From NCBI GenBank assembly GCA_015680685.1, contig MNCI01011128.1:269563-333562 (forward strand): a stretch of 64,000 bases of DNA, read 5' to 3'. A model generated the notes under the pieces. That model saw only the letters and a list, made by a program, of their open reading frames with translations, searched no databases and was not told where the DNA came from. Positions 35,184-47,926 of the stretch are shown piece after piece; position 1 is the stretch's first letter; each line of letters begins with the position of its first letter. A program made the translations under genes and the position numbers. The stretch is from Gnetum montanum. Taxonomy: Eukaryota > Streptophyta > Gnetopsida > Gnetales > Gnetaceae.

Positions 35184-36191
35184 GTCACGCAGGTGCTTAA
35201 ACAAAAAAATACTTCACTAAGCTTATACGACCTAGTGTTAACATCTCAAACCCATCGCGAAGCTCTAGGGCGCATGTTGACATCCATCCCAGTAAGCGAA
35301 GACTTGCCTCCAAATGAACCTTCAATTCATGCGGTAATGTACTCGCCTTGAGGGTCAACTCCTAAGCCATTAAGTTTTCACAATGACAACATCAAAGTGA
35401 ATGAGAAAATAGGAGAGGTAACAACCGCACCTATGTTCATAACAATACAAATAAATCAATTCAAGATACATAGGGTCCATGTTGATGATGGAGCCACTAA
35501 AAATGTAGTACCCTATCCCATCATCAAACAATTGGGGTTTATGGAGCTAATTAGACCAACCGCCACCATGTGTTTAAAATCGTTCAGCGGATCGCGCGTG
35601 ATAGTCAAAGGCACCGTGACTTTAGACTTTATAGCAGGGGATCAATTCCCCACATCTGCTGACTTTGTGATAATTGATGAAATGTTGGGGTTCAACCTAA
35701 TATTGGGAAGGCCCTGGTTAGCCCAACTGAAAGTAGTCTCTTCCCCCATACATCAAGAAATTCACCTGCCTTACGAAGGCGGCGAAATCATTATACACGG
35801 GGAGGCTACTACATCTACCATCTCATCGTATACAGACACAAATCAAGGCTCAGAGGTTAAACTCGAAGAGCCTAAACAAGATGATACAAGTGAACAACAA
35901 CTAGTAGGCAATAATCTCTTAGATACAAAGGAAAATTCACCCAAAACAGAAATACCCAGGCTTGAAATTGTACATACACAGCCTCACTTAGAAACTACAA
36001 CTGACACAGAAACCACAATACATGAACAAGCACCGGAAAGCACCAATGCAGGAACTATCCCATCAGACGTCCCTTGGGCTGAATTACCATTCAACGTGAT
36101 CAGCGAAGGAGACACTAAATATAGAATCATGCCCGTTAACGCTACTCCTAACGTTAAAATGAGAAAAATCAAAAAATTACTAAACCAATAA
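35184..36191 (+). pseudogene. Element B: retropepsin-like aspartic protease
   Basis: The region 35397-36191 starts near APMFITIQINQFKIHRVHVD followed by D-G-A, the catalytic site (D-N-G in A). It continues with VPYPIIKQLG, FIAGDQFPTS, FNLILGRPWLAQL and SPIHQEIHLPYEG. A Thr/Glu-rich tail ends at 36191. The lead from 35184 aligns with A 23250-23148 and includes a stop near 35349. The 264-codon frame is open. Confidence 0.85.
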
Positions 36192-36740
36192 ACAACATTG
36201 AAGTTCGGAATGACATTAAACTATCATGTCTGCAACGACATAAAACTAGCCACGATCAGAGATGGTCGGTCTACCAAGAAATCAACCCTTGTCACTTGAA
36301 ACTTCCCTCGCTTACGCATGGCCCGAAATGGCCTTAAACTAGTGCATGTGGCCCGAAATGGCCTTAAACTAGATCATCTCCCTACATTTTGTTTTTCTCC
36401 CGAATTCTAGTTCATTGTTTGAATTTACGCTTGCATTGTCGTGTTACCAATAACAATTTTCGCAATTATCCTTCACTTATAATTACATTCCTACTTATAA
36501 TTACATTCGTGCACTACACTTAAACTACAAAAACACACCAAAACATTTTACATTGCCGTGTTGTGTTTACATTTAAACTCAAAATCCACAATAAAAAAAT
36601 ATATGTAGAAATATATATATACATGTAATGATATACAAGTACAAAAGTTAACTAATTTTATTGATCTGTTCAATACAACTCAAAACATTCAATTTATGAC
36701 TCACATAAAAATGTGAGCCAGAATAATCTCAAAGCAAAAA
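36192..36740. repeat. Element B: spacer with TGGCCCG...TAAACTAG repeats
   Basis: The region between the converging 3' ends of protease (plus) and the antisense gene (minus). Two copies of tggcccgaaatggccttaaa followed by ctag lie at 36330-36372, the counterpart of A 21998-22129. The rest is AT-rich without an ORF. Confidence 0.7.
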
Positions 36741-39700
36741 TTAAACATCAAGGACGGAAGGGTCGTCCCCTTTAGATCTACTAGCATCATGGGTCCCTAC
36801 TCCACTGGGGCCAGCTTCTTGAACATCATTGTCGCCTTGACCCTATAAAAGACAAAAGAGACAATCAACACAAGAACAAAAGAGAAAACTCCCAAACACT
36901 ACTCAACGAACAAATTTCATGGCAACAAAATGCTTACCGAAGGGGATCCCCCTAAACCGAATTCCAGTCGACGGAGAATTTCCTCTTCTGAGACGCTAGC
37001 CCAATCAGTCCCATCAAGGCCTAGATCGACATTTGCCAAGGCCTTCCCCTTATCAACAGCTGACCATGTAGGATGTTTCAAGGGGAATTCACCTATAGAG
37101 ACCTCCCCAGAAGTGGTCGTGATTACCCTAGTAGGCAATTCCATCTCAACAGTTGTATTCTGAGCAAAGGTATCAAACGCAGAGCGTAGACCCAGACCCT
37201 CTACAAACATTTCAAGCTGACGCTTTTCTATGGATACTACCTTCAATGATTTCTTGTAATGGTGCTTGTGCTTCTTCTCATCTTGACCCCACTTACGCAC
37301 CTTAGAAGAGAAAGCCTTCCAATCTTGGCATTTGAGGTTCAGTAGATCTACTTGGGCCTTATGCTCTGCTAGTTTCCGGGTCAGTGACGCGTGGCAATTG
37401 AGCAGGTTCCAATATCTAGTATAAGTGATCTCAGAGGTTCGCCAAGAACAATCACCTGTCAGTCTGGCTGAGGCGAACTCATACCGAGCCTTGAGATCAT
37501 CACGTTCAACTGACAACTCAAAAACTTCTTTTTCCTTTGCTTGGATTTGCAACAATAACTGTTCGATGGAACGCCTATAGGTCCACAGCGATTTGGTGTT
37601 ATGTACAAGACCTTCCGCCACCTCCTCATAGACCGTCCTGGGTATCTATTCAACTTCTGGGGGTAGTGTAGACAAACTTTTAATGCTAATGGTCTCAGAT
37701 GGATCCCACTTTAGCTTGGCACCTACCCACACAAAAAGAATGGGCATTAAACATTAGATGACAAAAAGGGGTGTGAAACTCGAAAGCTGCAAAATACTCG
37801 AAACATTTGTACCTATCTCAGGGTGGGCTTCCTGAATACGTTCAACAACCTCGTCGACGATACTGGTCACGAAATCCATTTTACTTGGCATCTCGGTCCA
37901 AGAAAATGGTCTACGAGTACGAGGTGGACTAGCCTCAAGGGACATTTCAGGGGGAACCACCTTCATAGGCACTTCCAACCGCATCGTAGGAATTATCCTA
38001 CCTTCGTTTGAAAGGGATAAAAACATAAAAGTCATACACCATAGAAACAACAATTCACCAAGCAACACAATAAAACAAAGGAGACATACCGTCTTCTCTA
38101 ACCCCTTCCAGGTTTGGAGGGTCGCCAAGGTCCAATCTTCCCTTAAGGAAGCTACTAAACATTTCATCAACACCACCCTAGTCATCGACCAGTTCTGTCT
38201 CCGTGGTGTCTTCTGCTAGCTCCTCCGTCCCTTCCGCCTGATCCTTGTTGACCTCTTCCTCCTCAATAATTAACTCCATCGTAGCTTCCTCCTCCTCGAT
38301 GATGGTCTCTAACTCCTATCTCCTCACTTCTCGAGTCAATTCTGAAGGCATTAGTTGCATGTAAGCGGTCAAAACGAAAAATATGAATAAGACGAAAAGG
38401 ACAATGCAATAAGTGCACCAAGCTTACTTACCTCAAATAGGCATTTTGAATTGTATTCGCTTCACCCTTAGCTCTTCCACATTTGAGGCCACCTCTGTTG
38501 AGTGTTCACGCTTCAAGAGCTTCGACTTGGCTTTCCCGATGGTCTTCTTGATGACACATTCAGCTCTCTTTGCAGTATAGGGCACATCGTCTGGTTCCAA
38601 CCCCACACTATCACATGTATGAATTGAAGTACCAGATGACCCTCCTGTCGTGATGGACATAGATTCATCAATCCCCTCAAGTGCATCTTGGGACTCAGCT
38701 ATCTCAAACAAATGATTAATCCATGGGCGAGATAATTGAGTACGATCCCGTAGAACATATTTATTATCTGCACAAACCACTAGAAACTCAGCCAAGCAAC
38801 GTAAATAGCCAGCGAAGAATGCAAATGTGAAATGGGACTGCGCCTCAACGTTTGAACGCAATCGCACTATCTCCTTATGAAGGCCCGACAACAAAAATTC
38901 AGCCCAATTATAACACATCCCAGTTTCTAAAACGGTTCGCATGATGCACACAGCTTCCACCCCAAGACTCCTCACCTAGGACAAGGATTTAGGAAACACC
39001 CATGCCTGAAACAGGGGATACAATTCATTAACTTCCTCCACCTTTGACGTCCCCTGCATAGGGAATCCCTTGGAGCCTTTGACAATACCCAACCAGTCTT
39101 CTAGCTCATGCACCATATGAAGCTCTTTCTGTGCCCTGTCCAAAACTACATTTATGCCATCTACCAGTACACCGAATAGGTCTAAAAAGAACTCAGCTGA
39201 CAGATGGAAAACTATTTTGACACCCTTAATATGGGTGCTGTAGTAGGAGATGGACTTGTCGAATGAATCAACAATCCCGATCATTTTAACTATGGACACA
39301 TCAGGGCTTGGGGTTGTAAATAACTCCATGAGGCCAGCATCATCCAAACAACGGACAATAGACAGCGGGGCATTGGTGCGCAACCATTTCTGTGCCTTGT
39401 TGATCTCCCCAAACTTCATCGACAGGGTACTCTCAGCTCATCCTATCGTAACAGGGTCTCCGCCAAGAGGAACATCAACTGTAAATAGAATTTGAAACCA
39501 TCACATCAATATGACCACCAGCAGTCGAACAAACACACTAAGGCATCTAGGAAATATCGTCACTGACCTTCAGTTGTGGACTTCGAGGTGCTAGAACCCA
39601 AGTCAGCATCACGAGGGAAAACTGGTCCATTACGTGACCAATCTCCATGCAACCACCCATGAGCCGTGCATTGTGCAAATGCCCTGGAAAATCGTTTATG

Positions 39701-40381
39701 GAAATGAACAATGTCACCCTTCGTTTGAGCTAATACAACTCCGCGAAGGGTAGGACCCGCCATAAAGGTCTCTAAAGCAGTATGAGCCAGGGAAAGCACA
39801 TCATCATTGACGCATGTCCCATCTTGGTTAACTTGGGGCCTGCAAAAGAATGGTCGTCAGAACAGGGGCAAACACTAAACGACAAAAAAAATATAATAAA
39901 AAAATAGAAACAACAAACTAAACGATCTTACCTCTCTACCCGGTACACCGTGCCAGGAGGGTTCTGAAATAACGTGTGCACATGCGTAGCCAGAAACAAG
40001 GTGTTATTGAGATAGTCAAGCCCTCGTGGCAATAGGTCCCACACGTGCACTAACGGGCGAGTAGATTTGGGCCTGCTAGAGGGACCGTCCTTGATCATAA
40101 GCGGCTCCTCATCAATATCCACCATGAAAACCACGACGCCATCCGAAGATCCCGACAACATAGCTTCAAGCATGCTCCGTGCCACTTGTTCGCTCAGGTG
40201 TGACCAAACCACCACCTTAAATCTGTCTAGGATGAAAGCGAGGAATTCACAGGCCCCTTCCCTGAACCATACCCCATTGTTGTCGATAGTCAGATCAGGG
40301 GTAGGTTCATCGGTCTTGAGTGGCCCAAACCATGCCAGTACTCCAACCAGCTCAACTACCAAGAGGAAAGGCTCAAGATCC
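36741..40381 (-). pseudogene. Element B: accessory gene antisense to gag-pol (exons 2-8)
   Basis: Homologue of the gene in A, on the strand opposite to B's gag-pol. Exons on minus: 40381-39932, 39839-39568, 39478-38432, 38341-38090, 38001-37813, 37722-36938, 36842-36741. Donors and acceptors are GT-AG (ag|gtaaga, gag|gtaagt, tttgcag|g, tttacag|t) and fall at the same places and phases as in A. Exon lengths 450/272/1047/252/189/785 against 450/275/1050/228/129/815 differ only by multiples of three. Six stops (39440, 38978, 38435, 38318, 38180, 37648) and no frameshift. Domains as in A: HAD-like, central, acidic (EEEE), coiled coil. Exon 1 could not be found; the DNA upstream is repeat-filled. 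Function unknown. Confidence 0.83.
39568..40381 (-). other. Element B antisense gene: FCP1/NIF-like HAD domain
   Basis: Blocks in order: VVELVGVLAWFG at the nucleophile strand, GVWFREGACEFLAFILDRF, VVVWSHLSEQ, VHVWDLLPRGLDYLNNTLFL, and QNPPGTVY. These follow the FCP1-like family order closely. The nucleophile motif DxDx(T/V) reads E-L-V-G-V, so both aspartates are lost, and the closing LLIDD motif reads LFLATH. The domain is expected to be catalytically dead, as in A. Confidence 0.72.
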
Positions 40382-41685
40382 CTGCAAGTAACCAGAATGC
40401 TGCGATAAACCAGCTATACATGAAAATGAGATGGAAAAACGAAATTCCATGTTGTAGGCCAATACTTCGAAAAATCAAAAAATTGTTTACACTCGGCGTA
40501 TACGTTGCCATTAAAAGAAAAAAACCGTTTACGCTCCGCATATACGCTGCCATGAAAAGAAAAAAAATCGTTTACGCTTAGCGTATACGCTGCGAAAACA
40601 CTCGGCGTATATGCTGCCATGAAAAGAAAAAACCATTTATGCTCAGCGTATACGCTGTGAAAACACTCGGCGTATATGCTGCCATGAAAAGAAAAAAAAC
40701 GTTTACGCTCAGCGTTTACGCTCAGCGTTTACGCTGTTAAAACCGTCTACGCTCTATACTGTTAAAACCGTCTATGCTACATACTGATAAAACTGTCTAT
40801 GCTACATACTGTTGAAACCATCTACGCTACATACTGTTAAAATCGTCTACGCTACATACTATTGAAACCGTCTACACTACATACTGTTAAAATCGTCTAC
40901 ACTATATACTGTTAAAATCATCTACGCTGTAGAGACCCTCTACGCTGCGGACCTACGCTCAGCGTATAGGCCCTTTACGCTACCAAAACTGTCTACACTG
41001 CCAAGACTGTCTATGCCAGATAACAAGCACAGATGAAAAATAGTTAACAGAGGCAGGATTAGAGCCTACATGTGTGCCGATCCAGGCCACGATGGAACCC
41101 TTGGCCTAGGCCCCTTCCTCCCCTGGCCTTCTACCTCCTTGCCCTTGCCCATTCTAGCATCCTCTACGCTGAAACTAACAGGGTTTACGCTGAGGTTTGA
41201 ACCTGCACGCCGAGCTGAATCCTGTATGCTAAGGTCTGAGCCTCTACGCTCACTCTTACGCTGAAGTTGGAGCCTCTACGCTCACGCCAAAGTTTGAGCC
41301 TCTACGCTCTACGTTTACACTAGGGTTTGAGTCTCTACGCTTATGCTGGGGTTTGAGCTTCTACGCGTACGCTGAGGTTTACGCTCACGCTCCATTTTGC
41401 TTCAAGCTCATGGTGTCTCCAACAACTAACAGCCTTACACTACATATAGCACCGCACCGACCTCGTCGCTACTGTCGCCGCCTTTGATTTCAATTAATAT
41501 TTTATTAATTTTATTTAAAAATTGTCTAAAATACAAAATACAAAAAAATATATATATAACAAAATGAACACTACCACATGTTAATTCCCTCGTAAACCAA
41601 CTTCGGATGTCCACACTGAACATTTTGGTCCAAACTCTCTGATGCAAATTATATGGTGACTAGACATCGTCAAATCACACATTCG
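40382..41685. repeat. Element B: repeat-rich spacer upstream of the antisense gene
   Basis: Several tandem arrays: tttacgctcagcgtatacgc plus tgccatgaaaagaaaaaa (40480-40735), ctacgctacatactgttaaa (40736-40925), and a tctacgctcacgctgaggtt type array (41160-41400). Coding exon 1 of the antisense gene should lie here but was not recognised. No other ORF is supported. Confidence 0.7.
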
Positions 41686-41890
41686 GCCTGCTATGGCCTT
41701 AAACTGCCACACACGACCCGATAAGGCCTTAAACTGCCCTATTCGGCTCACATTCGGCCCGGTATGGCCTTAAACTGCCATGAAGACCCACTATGGCCTT
41801 AAACTACCACACACGGCCCGGTAAGGCCTTAAACTGCCATATTCGGCTCATATTCAGCCCGGTAAGGCCTTAAACTGCCATGCATCCCGA
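41686..41890 (+). repeat. Element B: GGCC...TAAACTGCC array before pol
   Basis: Seven or so copies of a unit like cacggcccggtaaggcctta followed by aactgccacaca. Each has a GGCC/GGCC inverted pair followed by TAAACTG. The same unit type occurs on the other flank of the antisense cassette (36330-36372). Confidence 0.78.
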
Positions 41891-41932
41891 TGCGACGATA
41901 AACCACCATCGTACATGTACACATGATTTACA

Positions 41933-44900
41933 TTGCCGAGGAACACGGAACAACACCTATTAGCTCATTCTACCCTCTGTTTATTGGCAAGAACAAGCTC
42001 GATGGATTGTCAGCGTTTATCCACACCATTGATCATCGATGGACCATATGGAACGATCACAAGAGAAATCAACATAAATTCCATCAGCTTAGGTACATCA
42101 ATTGATGACACAATCATAGCCTCAACACAACAAACGCTAGATAGCTATAAAGGTATGACAAAATCTCTTGACATAGAAGCTGATAGCATCACTGAAAACC
42201 CGTTGACTGAAACCCCCATCGCTATGCCTGATGGTGAAATTAAAATATTGAAATTAAGTACACTATTGCAACCTCAACTGGCCAAAGACATAGAAGATGT
42301 GCTTCGAGACAACATAAAAGCATTCGCTTAGTCTTACACTGACATGCCCGGGTTAGATCCTCAAATCATCCAGCACAATATTATCCTTGATCCAAAATTG
42401 AGACCAGTAAAACAAAAGGCACGAAAGGTTAAACCTAAGGTAGCATTGGTAGTTTGCAATGAGATCACCAAACTTTATCAGGCAGGTTTCGTTCGGGCTG
42501 TCGATTACGCCGATTGGGTATCCAACATGGTCATTGTCCCAAAAAAGAACGAAAGCATTCGCTTATGCATTGACTTCTGGGATCTCAACATTGCAACCAT
42601 AAAAGATGATTTTCCCCTACCCAGCATCAATCAACTTGTTGACTCAACCGCTGGGCACGCCCTATTATCTTTTATGGATGGCTTCTCAAGATACAACCAG
42701 ATATGAATTAATCCGGAGCATCAGCTCTGGACTACCTTTATGACATCATGGGGTACCTTTTGTTACACAATGAAGCCCTTTGGTCTCAAGAACATTTGGG
42801 CCACATATCAAAGGGTAATGACATTTATTTTTAGCGATTACATGCTGCACTCGCTCAATGACTATGTGGATGATATTGTTGTTAAATCAAAGACATCAGA
42901 ACAACACGTACAAGATCTTAACTTGGTACTAAAGCATTGTTTAAAATATGAATTGAGACTTAATCCAAAGAAATGTGTCTTCAGAGTCAAAACAGGCAAA
43001 ATGCTTGGATTCATAGCCTTAGAAGTAGGGATACAAGTAGACCCCGATAAAGTTAAGACCATAACAAACTTAAAACCACCTAGCAACCTTACCGAACACC
43101 GAGGTCTACAAGGTAGATTACAGTTTATCAGGCGTTTCATAGAAAAACTAACGGACAAGTTGAAACCTATGAACCACTTGCTACGCAAGAACGCCCATTT
43201 TGAATGGACTCCACAGTGCCAGGAAGCATTTGACAATATTAAAACAGCACTTTTTCAACTACCCACAATTTATCCACCACAAAATGATAAATCGTTTTAC
43301 ATCTACCTTGCCACTTCGAACTCGTCAATCGCATCCATGCTTTGCCAAAAACAAGATGATGGAACCGAAGTTCCTGTCTATTACTTAAGCCATGCATTAG
43401 TAGCCCATGAGAAGAAGTATAACGAGGTGGAGAGGTCATGTCTAGCCCTAGTCTTTTCCCTAAAAAAATGGCGACATTACCTCTTCCATAACCAAGTTAA
43501 TATAATTTGCAAGGATAATGTGCTCAGAGCCATCACAGGAAACATTTATGAGTCAAGTAGAATAGCCCGTTGGAAAGCCATAATAGCTGAGTTTGACCTA
43601 CACTACATAGCGCAATCATCAGTTAAGGGCCAAGCCATAGTGAATCAAATGACTGCATCACCAACACATGATCAAGCAACGATAGAGCCAGAGTTCCCTG
43701 ATGAAAATGTGAGTGTAATAGACATAGTACCCGATGAATACGATGCCATTTTGAACTTTGATGGAGCATCCACCTCTCGAGGGGGAAGTGCTGCCGCCGT
43801 CATCACCTATCCCTTTGGGGAGATTCGACCCTTTGCTTATTGTTTCGACTTTCACTGTACCAACAACATAGCAGAATACGAAGGTCTCCTTAGAGGTCTC
43901 ATGGCAGCACAAGCCTCAAACATCACACGACTAGTGGTCAGAGGAGACTCACAACTGGTTTTAAACCAAGTCACGGATATTTATACATGCAAAGCGCAAC
44001 ATTTACAACCATACTGTGACTTAGCCAAACACTTAATGAGGCAATTTGAAAACATGGACGTGCAACATGTCTCCAGAAACGACAATACCATTGCAGACGC
44101 ACTGGCCATGCTAGCGCTAAACATATCACCTGACATGTTCCATATGTTGCCAAGCTCCATAATCAGTTGTGCTAAACCTGTAACCGATACTCTCGATATA
44201 TTACCAATTGCATCCGTTAGTACAACACACGCAGTAGAATGGTATGATGACATAAAAGAGTACCTTCTACATGGTGAAACACCGCGACATCTAACGAATG
44301 CACAAAAAGACGTGGTACGAAAGCGTTCTCGACAATATACACTGGTAGGGGACACATTGTGCCATCAATCCTACGAAGGCATACTCCTAACATGCATTAG
44401 TAGTGCTGATTCCCAAACCATCGTCAAGCAAGTACATGATGGACTATGCAGAGGACACATAGCACCTAAAGCAATGGCAACAAAAATAAGACGCTTAGGC
44501 TATTATTGGCCACATATGGAGTATGACTATCTCTCCAAGGCTAAAACATGCAGTACCTATCAAAGACATAGTAATCTGATCCATGTCCCACCAAATGAGT
44601 TGCATACAACACAAATCACATGGCCCTTTCAAAAGTGGGAGTTGGACCTTATCGGACCAATAACACCCTCATCTTCTGCAGGGCATAACTTCATCATAAC
44701 TGCGACAAAGTATTTCACGAAGTGGGTAGAAGCTGTGCCCCTTCAAAAAACCACATCTAAACACATATGCAACTTCATTCTTGAAAACATTATAACCTGT
44801 TTTGGCATCCCCATGACCATCATCACCGATAACGGGCCACAACTCAGTAGCGCCGAAACCAAAACTTTCTGTGAAAGCCTGGGGATCAAGAACTCATTTT

Positions 44901-45478
44901 CATCCCCTTACTACCCTCAGAGCAATGGGCAAGCAGAAGCCACAAATAAAACCATCATCACAGTACTTAAAAAGATGCTTACCCAAAGCAAGAAAAAATG
45001 GCACGAGCAGCTGGTATACGCACTATGGGCTTATCGTACTACGCATCCAACTTCCATAGGTAAAACGCCATATAGTCTTGTTTATGGTTCTGAAGCTGTT
45101 TTACCATTAGAATTACAGGTACCGTCTTTAAGGATCACTCTCTCCAGACTCCTCGACGATGGGTAAAACAATGATCTACGCATTGTTGACTTGGACTCGG
45201 TGGAGAAGGAATGCATACATGCCCTCGATCAGATTGAATGGTACCAAAAACGACAAAGACAACACCATCAGCACGATGTTCATAAGCGCCCTATCAAGGA
45301 AGGCAACCTTGTACTTAAGGCCATTCGGGAACACCCAGACAAATTCTCAGCCAACTGGGAAGGGCCCTACTTGGTCACCAAAGCATACGACAACAAAGCA
45401 TTCAAGTTGGCTGATATGGAAGGGAATGAGCTTGCAAATCCGACCAATCACTTGTTCTTGAAATTGTTCCACATTTGA
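41933..45478 (+). pseudogene. Element B: pol (RT, RNase H, second RNase H, integrase)
   Basis: One frame from 41933 to 45478, broken only by TAG 42329, TGA 42704 and TAA 45164. An 808-codon open stretch spans 42740-45166. Reverse transcriptase: DMPGLDPQIIQHNIILDP, CIDFWDLN, FMDGFSRYNQI, YVDD (residues 42-45 of the long stretch). First RNase H around 43290-43650. Second RNase H begins with FDGAST near 43757 and includes RGDSQLV and IADALA. The H2C2 finger (44430-44570) has its last Cys replaced by Tyr (CSTY). Integrase core: DLIGPI, TDNGPQ, NGQAEATN. The C-terminal part has NWEGPYLV. It would copy and integrate the element; stops and the broken finger make this copy inactive. Confidence 0.92.
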
Positions 45479-45479
45479 G

Positions 45480-45920
45480 TATAGGCTCAAGTACATGCTC
45501 GTCCTGGCATCACGACGGTAAACTGATACCACAGCTCGTCCTGGCATCATGATGGTAAACTGATACCACAACTCGTCCTGGCATCACGACGGTAAACTGA
45601 TACCACAGCTCGTCTTGGAATCACGACGGTAAACTGATACCACAGCTCGTCCTGGCATCATGACGGTAAACTAATATCATAGAATGTCTGCAAAGACAAT
45701 AAACTAGCACCCATCCAATATGACAGTAAACTGCCATAGTCACATTCACCAGAGTCCGCTAAGACTATAAACTGGTTTGCCTCTTCACGGTCCACCAAGA
45801 CTAGAAACTGGTAATGTACCGTCCGCCACGATGCTAAATAGGAAATGTCCAACGGGTCATGATATAAAACTAACCCATGATGGCTAGCTATGACTATAAA
45901 CTGGTAATTTTCTCTCTGGT
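45480..45920 (+). repeat. Element B: 3' minisatellite with TAAACTG box
   Basis: Starts at the pol stop. The first copies are clean 37-bp units: agctcgtcctggcatcacga followed by cggtaaactgataccac; later copies diverge (cgccacgatgctaaat, ctaagactataaactgg). Related in sequence and position to A 13299-13800. Confidence 0.8.
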
Positions 45921-46433
45921 ACCTCGATCTGTGGGTGCATCCCAACTTCATCAGAGTCGCTGCATCGCTCGCCATCAACCGATCCTACCAACATTGCTAC
46001 CATTCATATACAATGCCTGAAATCTCATCTGGTGCCTTCGTTTCATCAGTAGTTGTTTAAGTCTAAGCTTGCTTACTCACTCATGGTTTTCTTGTCTTCT
46101 TAGAGTTGTGCTTGCAGGATGACACTCAGAGGTGTTTGTACAAAAATGCACTTCGTCATAAGGAGCAAAGTGAGACGTTGTTCACAACATACGTGGCAAG
46201 ACTAAATCAAGCCATTCACTAGTACATCTCCCGTTACATGTCCCACCTATCCCTCAACATCTTCTACTTGGTTACATCCTAGGCACACCCAGTACAGCCC
46301 AACACATTGAACATACCGTTGCATACTACACCACCTTTAGGCGATTGCAACCCACGACATGGCATTTGAGCATGACCATAAGAACATCAAAAAAATCATT
46401 CAGTTGCCTTGAAAGCAAAAGCTCATGTCTAAA
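45921..46433 (+). other. Element B: 3' untranslated tail
   Basis: No ORF or repeat recognised. It leads into the duplicated block that starts at 46434. Confidence 0.5.
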
Positions 46434-47926
46434 ACAATCAAGAAACATCCCGTTGCATGGCTTTGGCTCTCCGCTAACATGTTTCCCCTAAACACTAAAC
46501 AAGGGCCCTGTTCCTCCAAAGAACGCAACACATCATCACGTAGCCTTGGTTATGCCAACAAGATCTCTTGAACACCAAGCAAGAGTCTTGTACCGCCAAA
46601 GGACGTACACATCATGCTTTGATCCCAAGAAGATAAGCATGACCCGCACACATACCCGAACACCCTCTCCACCGCACACGAGCCCTTCATTGGTTACCAA
46701 TCCCTACAATTTCCATTTCCCTACCAAATACAAATTTCATTTCCCTAATCCTATGTATTACTGAACATGGTACGATGACATCTAGCCAGGTGGCAAAGGA
46801 AAATGTCTCTATCAAGTTGCTTGTGGTGTTTTGCACTTCTTTGTCGACACTTCTCGGGTCGATTCCTCCAAGCATCAACAAAGAGGGGCCAATGAAACAC
46901 CACAAAATTCTGAGCTTAGTACTTCTCCAACAAGAATCGAGCTAAGTCATGACGTTCCCCAGCATGACTAAAGCTTGAGGGCCCCACAGACAGGTTCAAG
47001 CAAAGGTGGACTCAATAGTTCCCTGGGACCCACAAACAACCACGGCGACATCTGCTATCAAAAAATGGTAACTCCAGAGCTCAAAATACTTAGTCTTCAT
47101 TAAGTATGCATTCTCAACGTATACGCCCAGCGTACACGCCCAAGTATACGCCCAACGTACACGTCCAGTGTATACACCCAACGTACATGCCTCACATGTA
47201 CACTCAGCATGTATGACTGGCATGTACGCCCGGTATGCAACCCCCGAAGACGGCATGGAAATAGCACTATAGAGCAAGACTTTGTACAAAGCATCAACTC
47301 ACATGAACAGAGCAATCATCATATGTTGACATCATGCATTCTAGAGTCTATACGCTGAGCATGTGCATCCTGCACGCCTAGCGTATATGCCCAGCAGATA
47401 CAGCATATACGCCCAGCGTATACGCCTAGCATGCATTCACAGCGTATACGCCCAGCATGTACAAAGTGTACAACTAGTATTAGATCAAGGTCAACCGAGC
47501 TGAACATCTACAGGCAACATCTTCATAACATCCGAATTCAAATCTGAAGGCCAAAGGACGTCTTTTGCTTTGATCAAGTCTGTACGCTGAGGTCATACAT
47601 ACAGCGTATATGGTGGTGTACAATGATATACACTGGCGTGCAGCACGCTATATACTTGTAAAATTTCATTGTTTCGCACCCGGTCAATGCACCACATGTC
47701 ACCCGACTCGAGCGTCCAGCACTCCACAGCAAATCATTCCCTCTTATAACCCGAGTCCCACGTTTAAACTTGTATAAAAATCCCAATTTTTCACTAGACC
47801 GGGGTTGGCAATTTTGAGCAAACCAGAGACACTAAGAAAACCAGAGCAAAAACCTTGTACGCTGGACCTCGACCCTGCACGCTGAGCATATAGCCTTTAC
47901 ACTGTGCCTGCATCTTCATGGCATCT
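46434..47926 (+). repeat. Element B: duplicated block, first copy (3' tail + truncated LTR)
   Basis: The block (1,493 bp) contains 3' tail 46434-46892 and a truncated LTR 46893-47909; its tail part and LTR start recur 1,493 bp later (47927, 48386). The truncated LTR stops after ctgtgcct, followed by the filler gcatcttcatggcatct, which itself matches an internal LTR passage (about 49000). The junction looks like template switching during reverse transcription, or recombination. Confidence 0.85.

Noticed and set aside
40382-41685. Exon 1 of the antisense gene in B
   Set aside because: No frame resembling A's Lys-rich exon 1 with a phase-2 donor was found among the repeats.
45480-45700. CRISPR-like regular repeats
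   Set aside because: Units are contiguous without unique spacers and lie in a plant retrotransposon tail.
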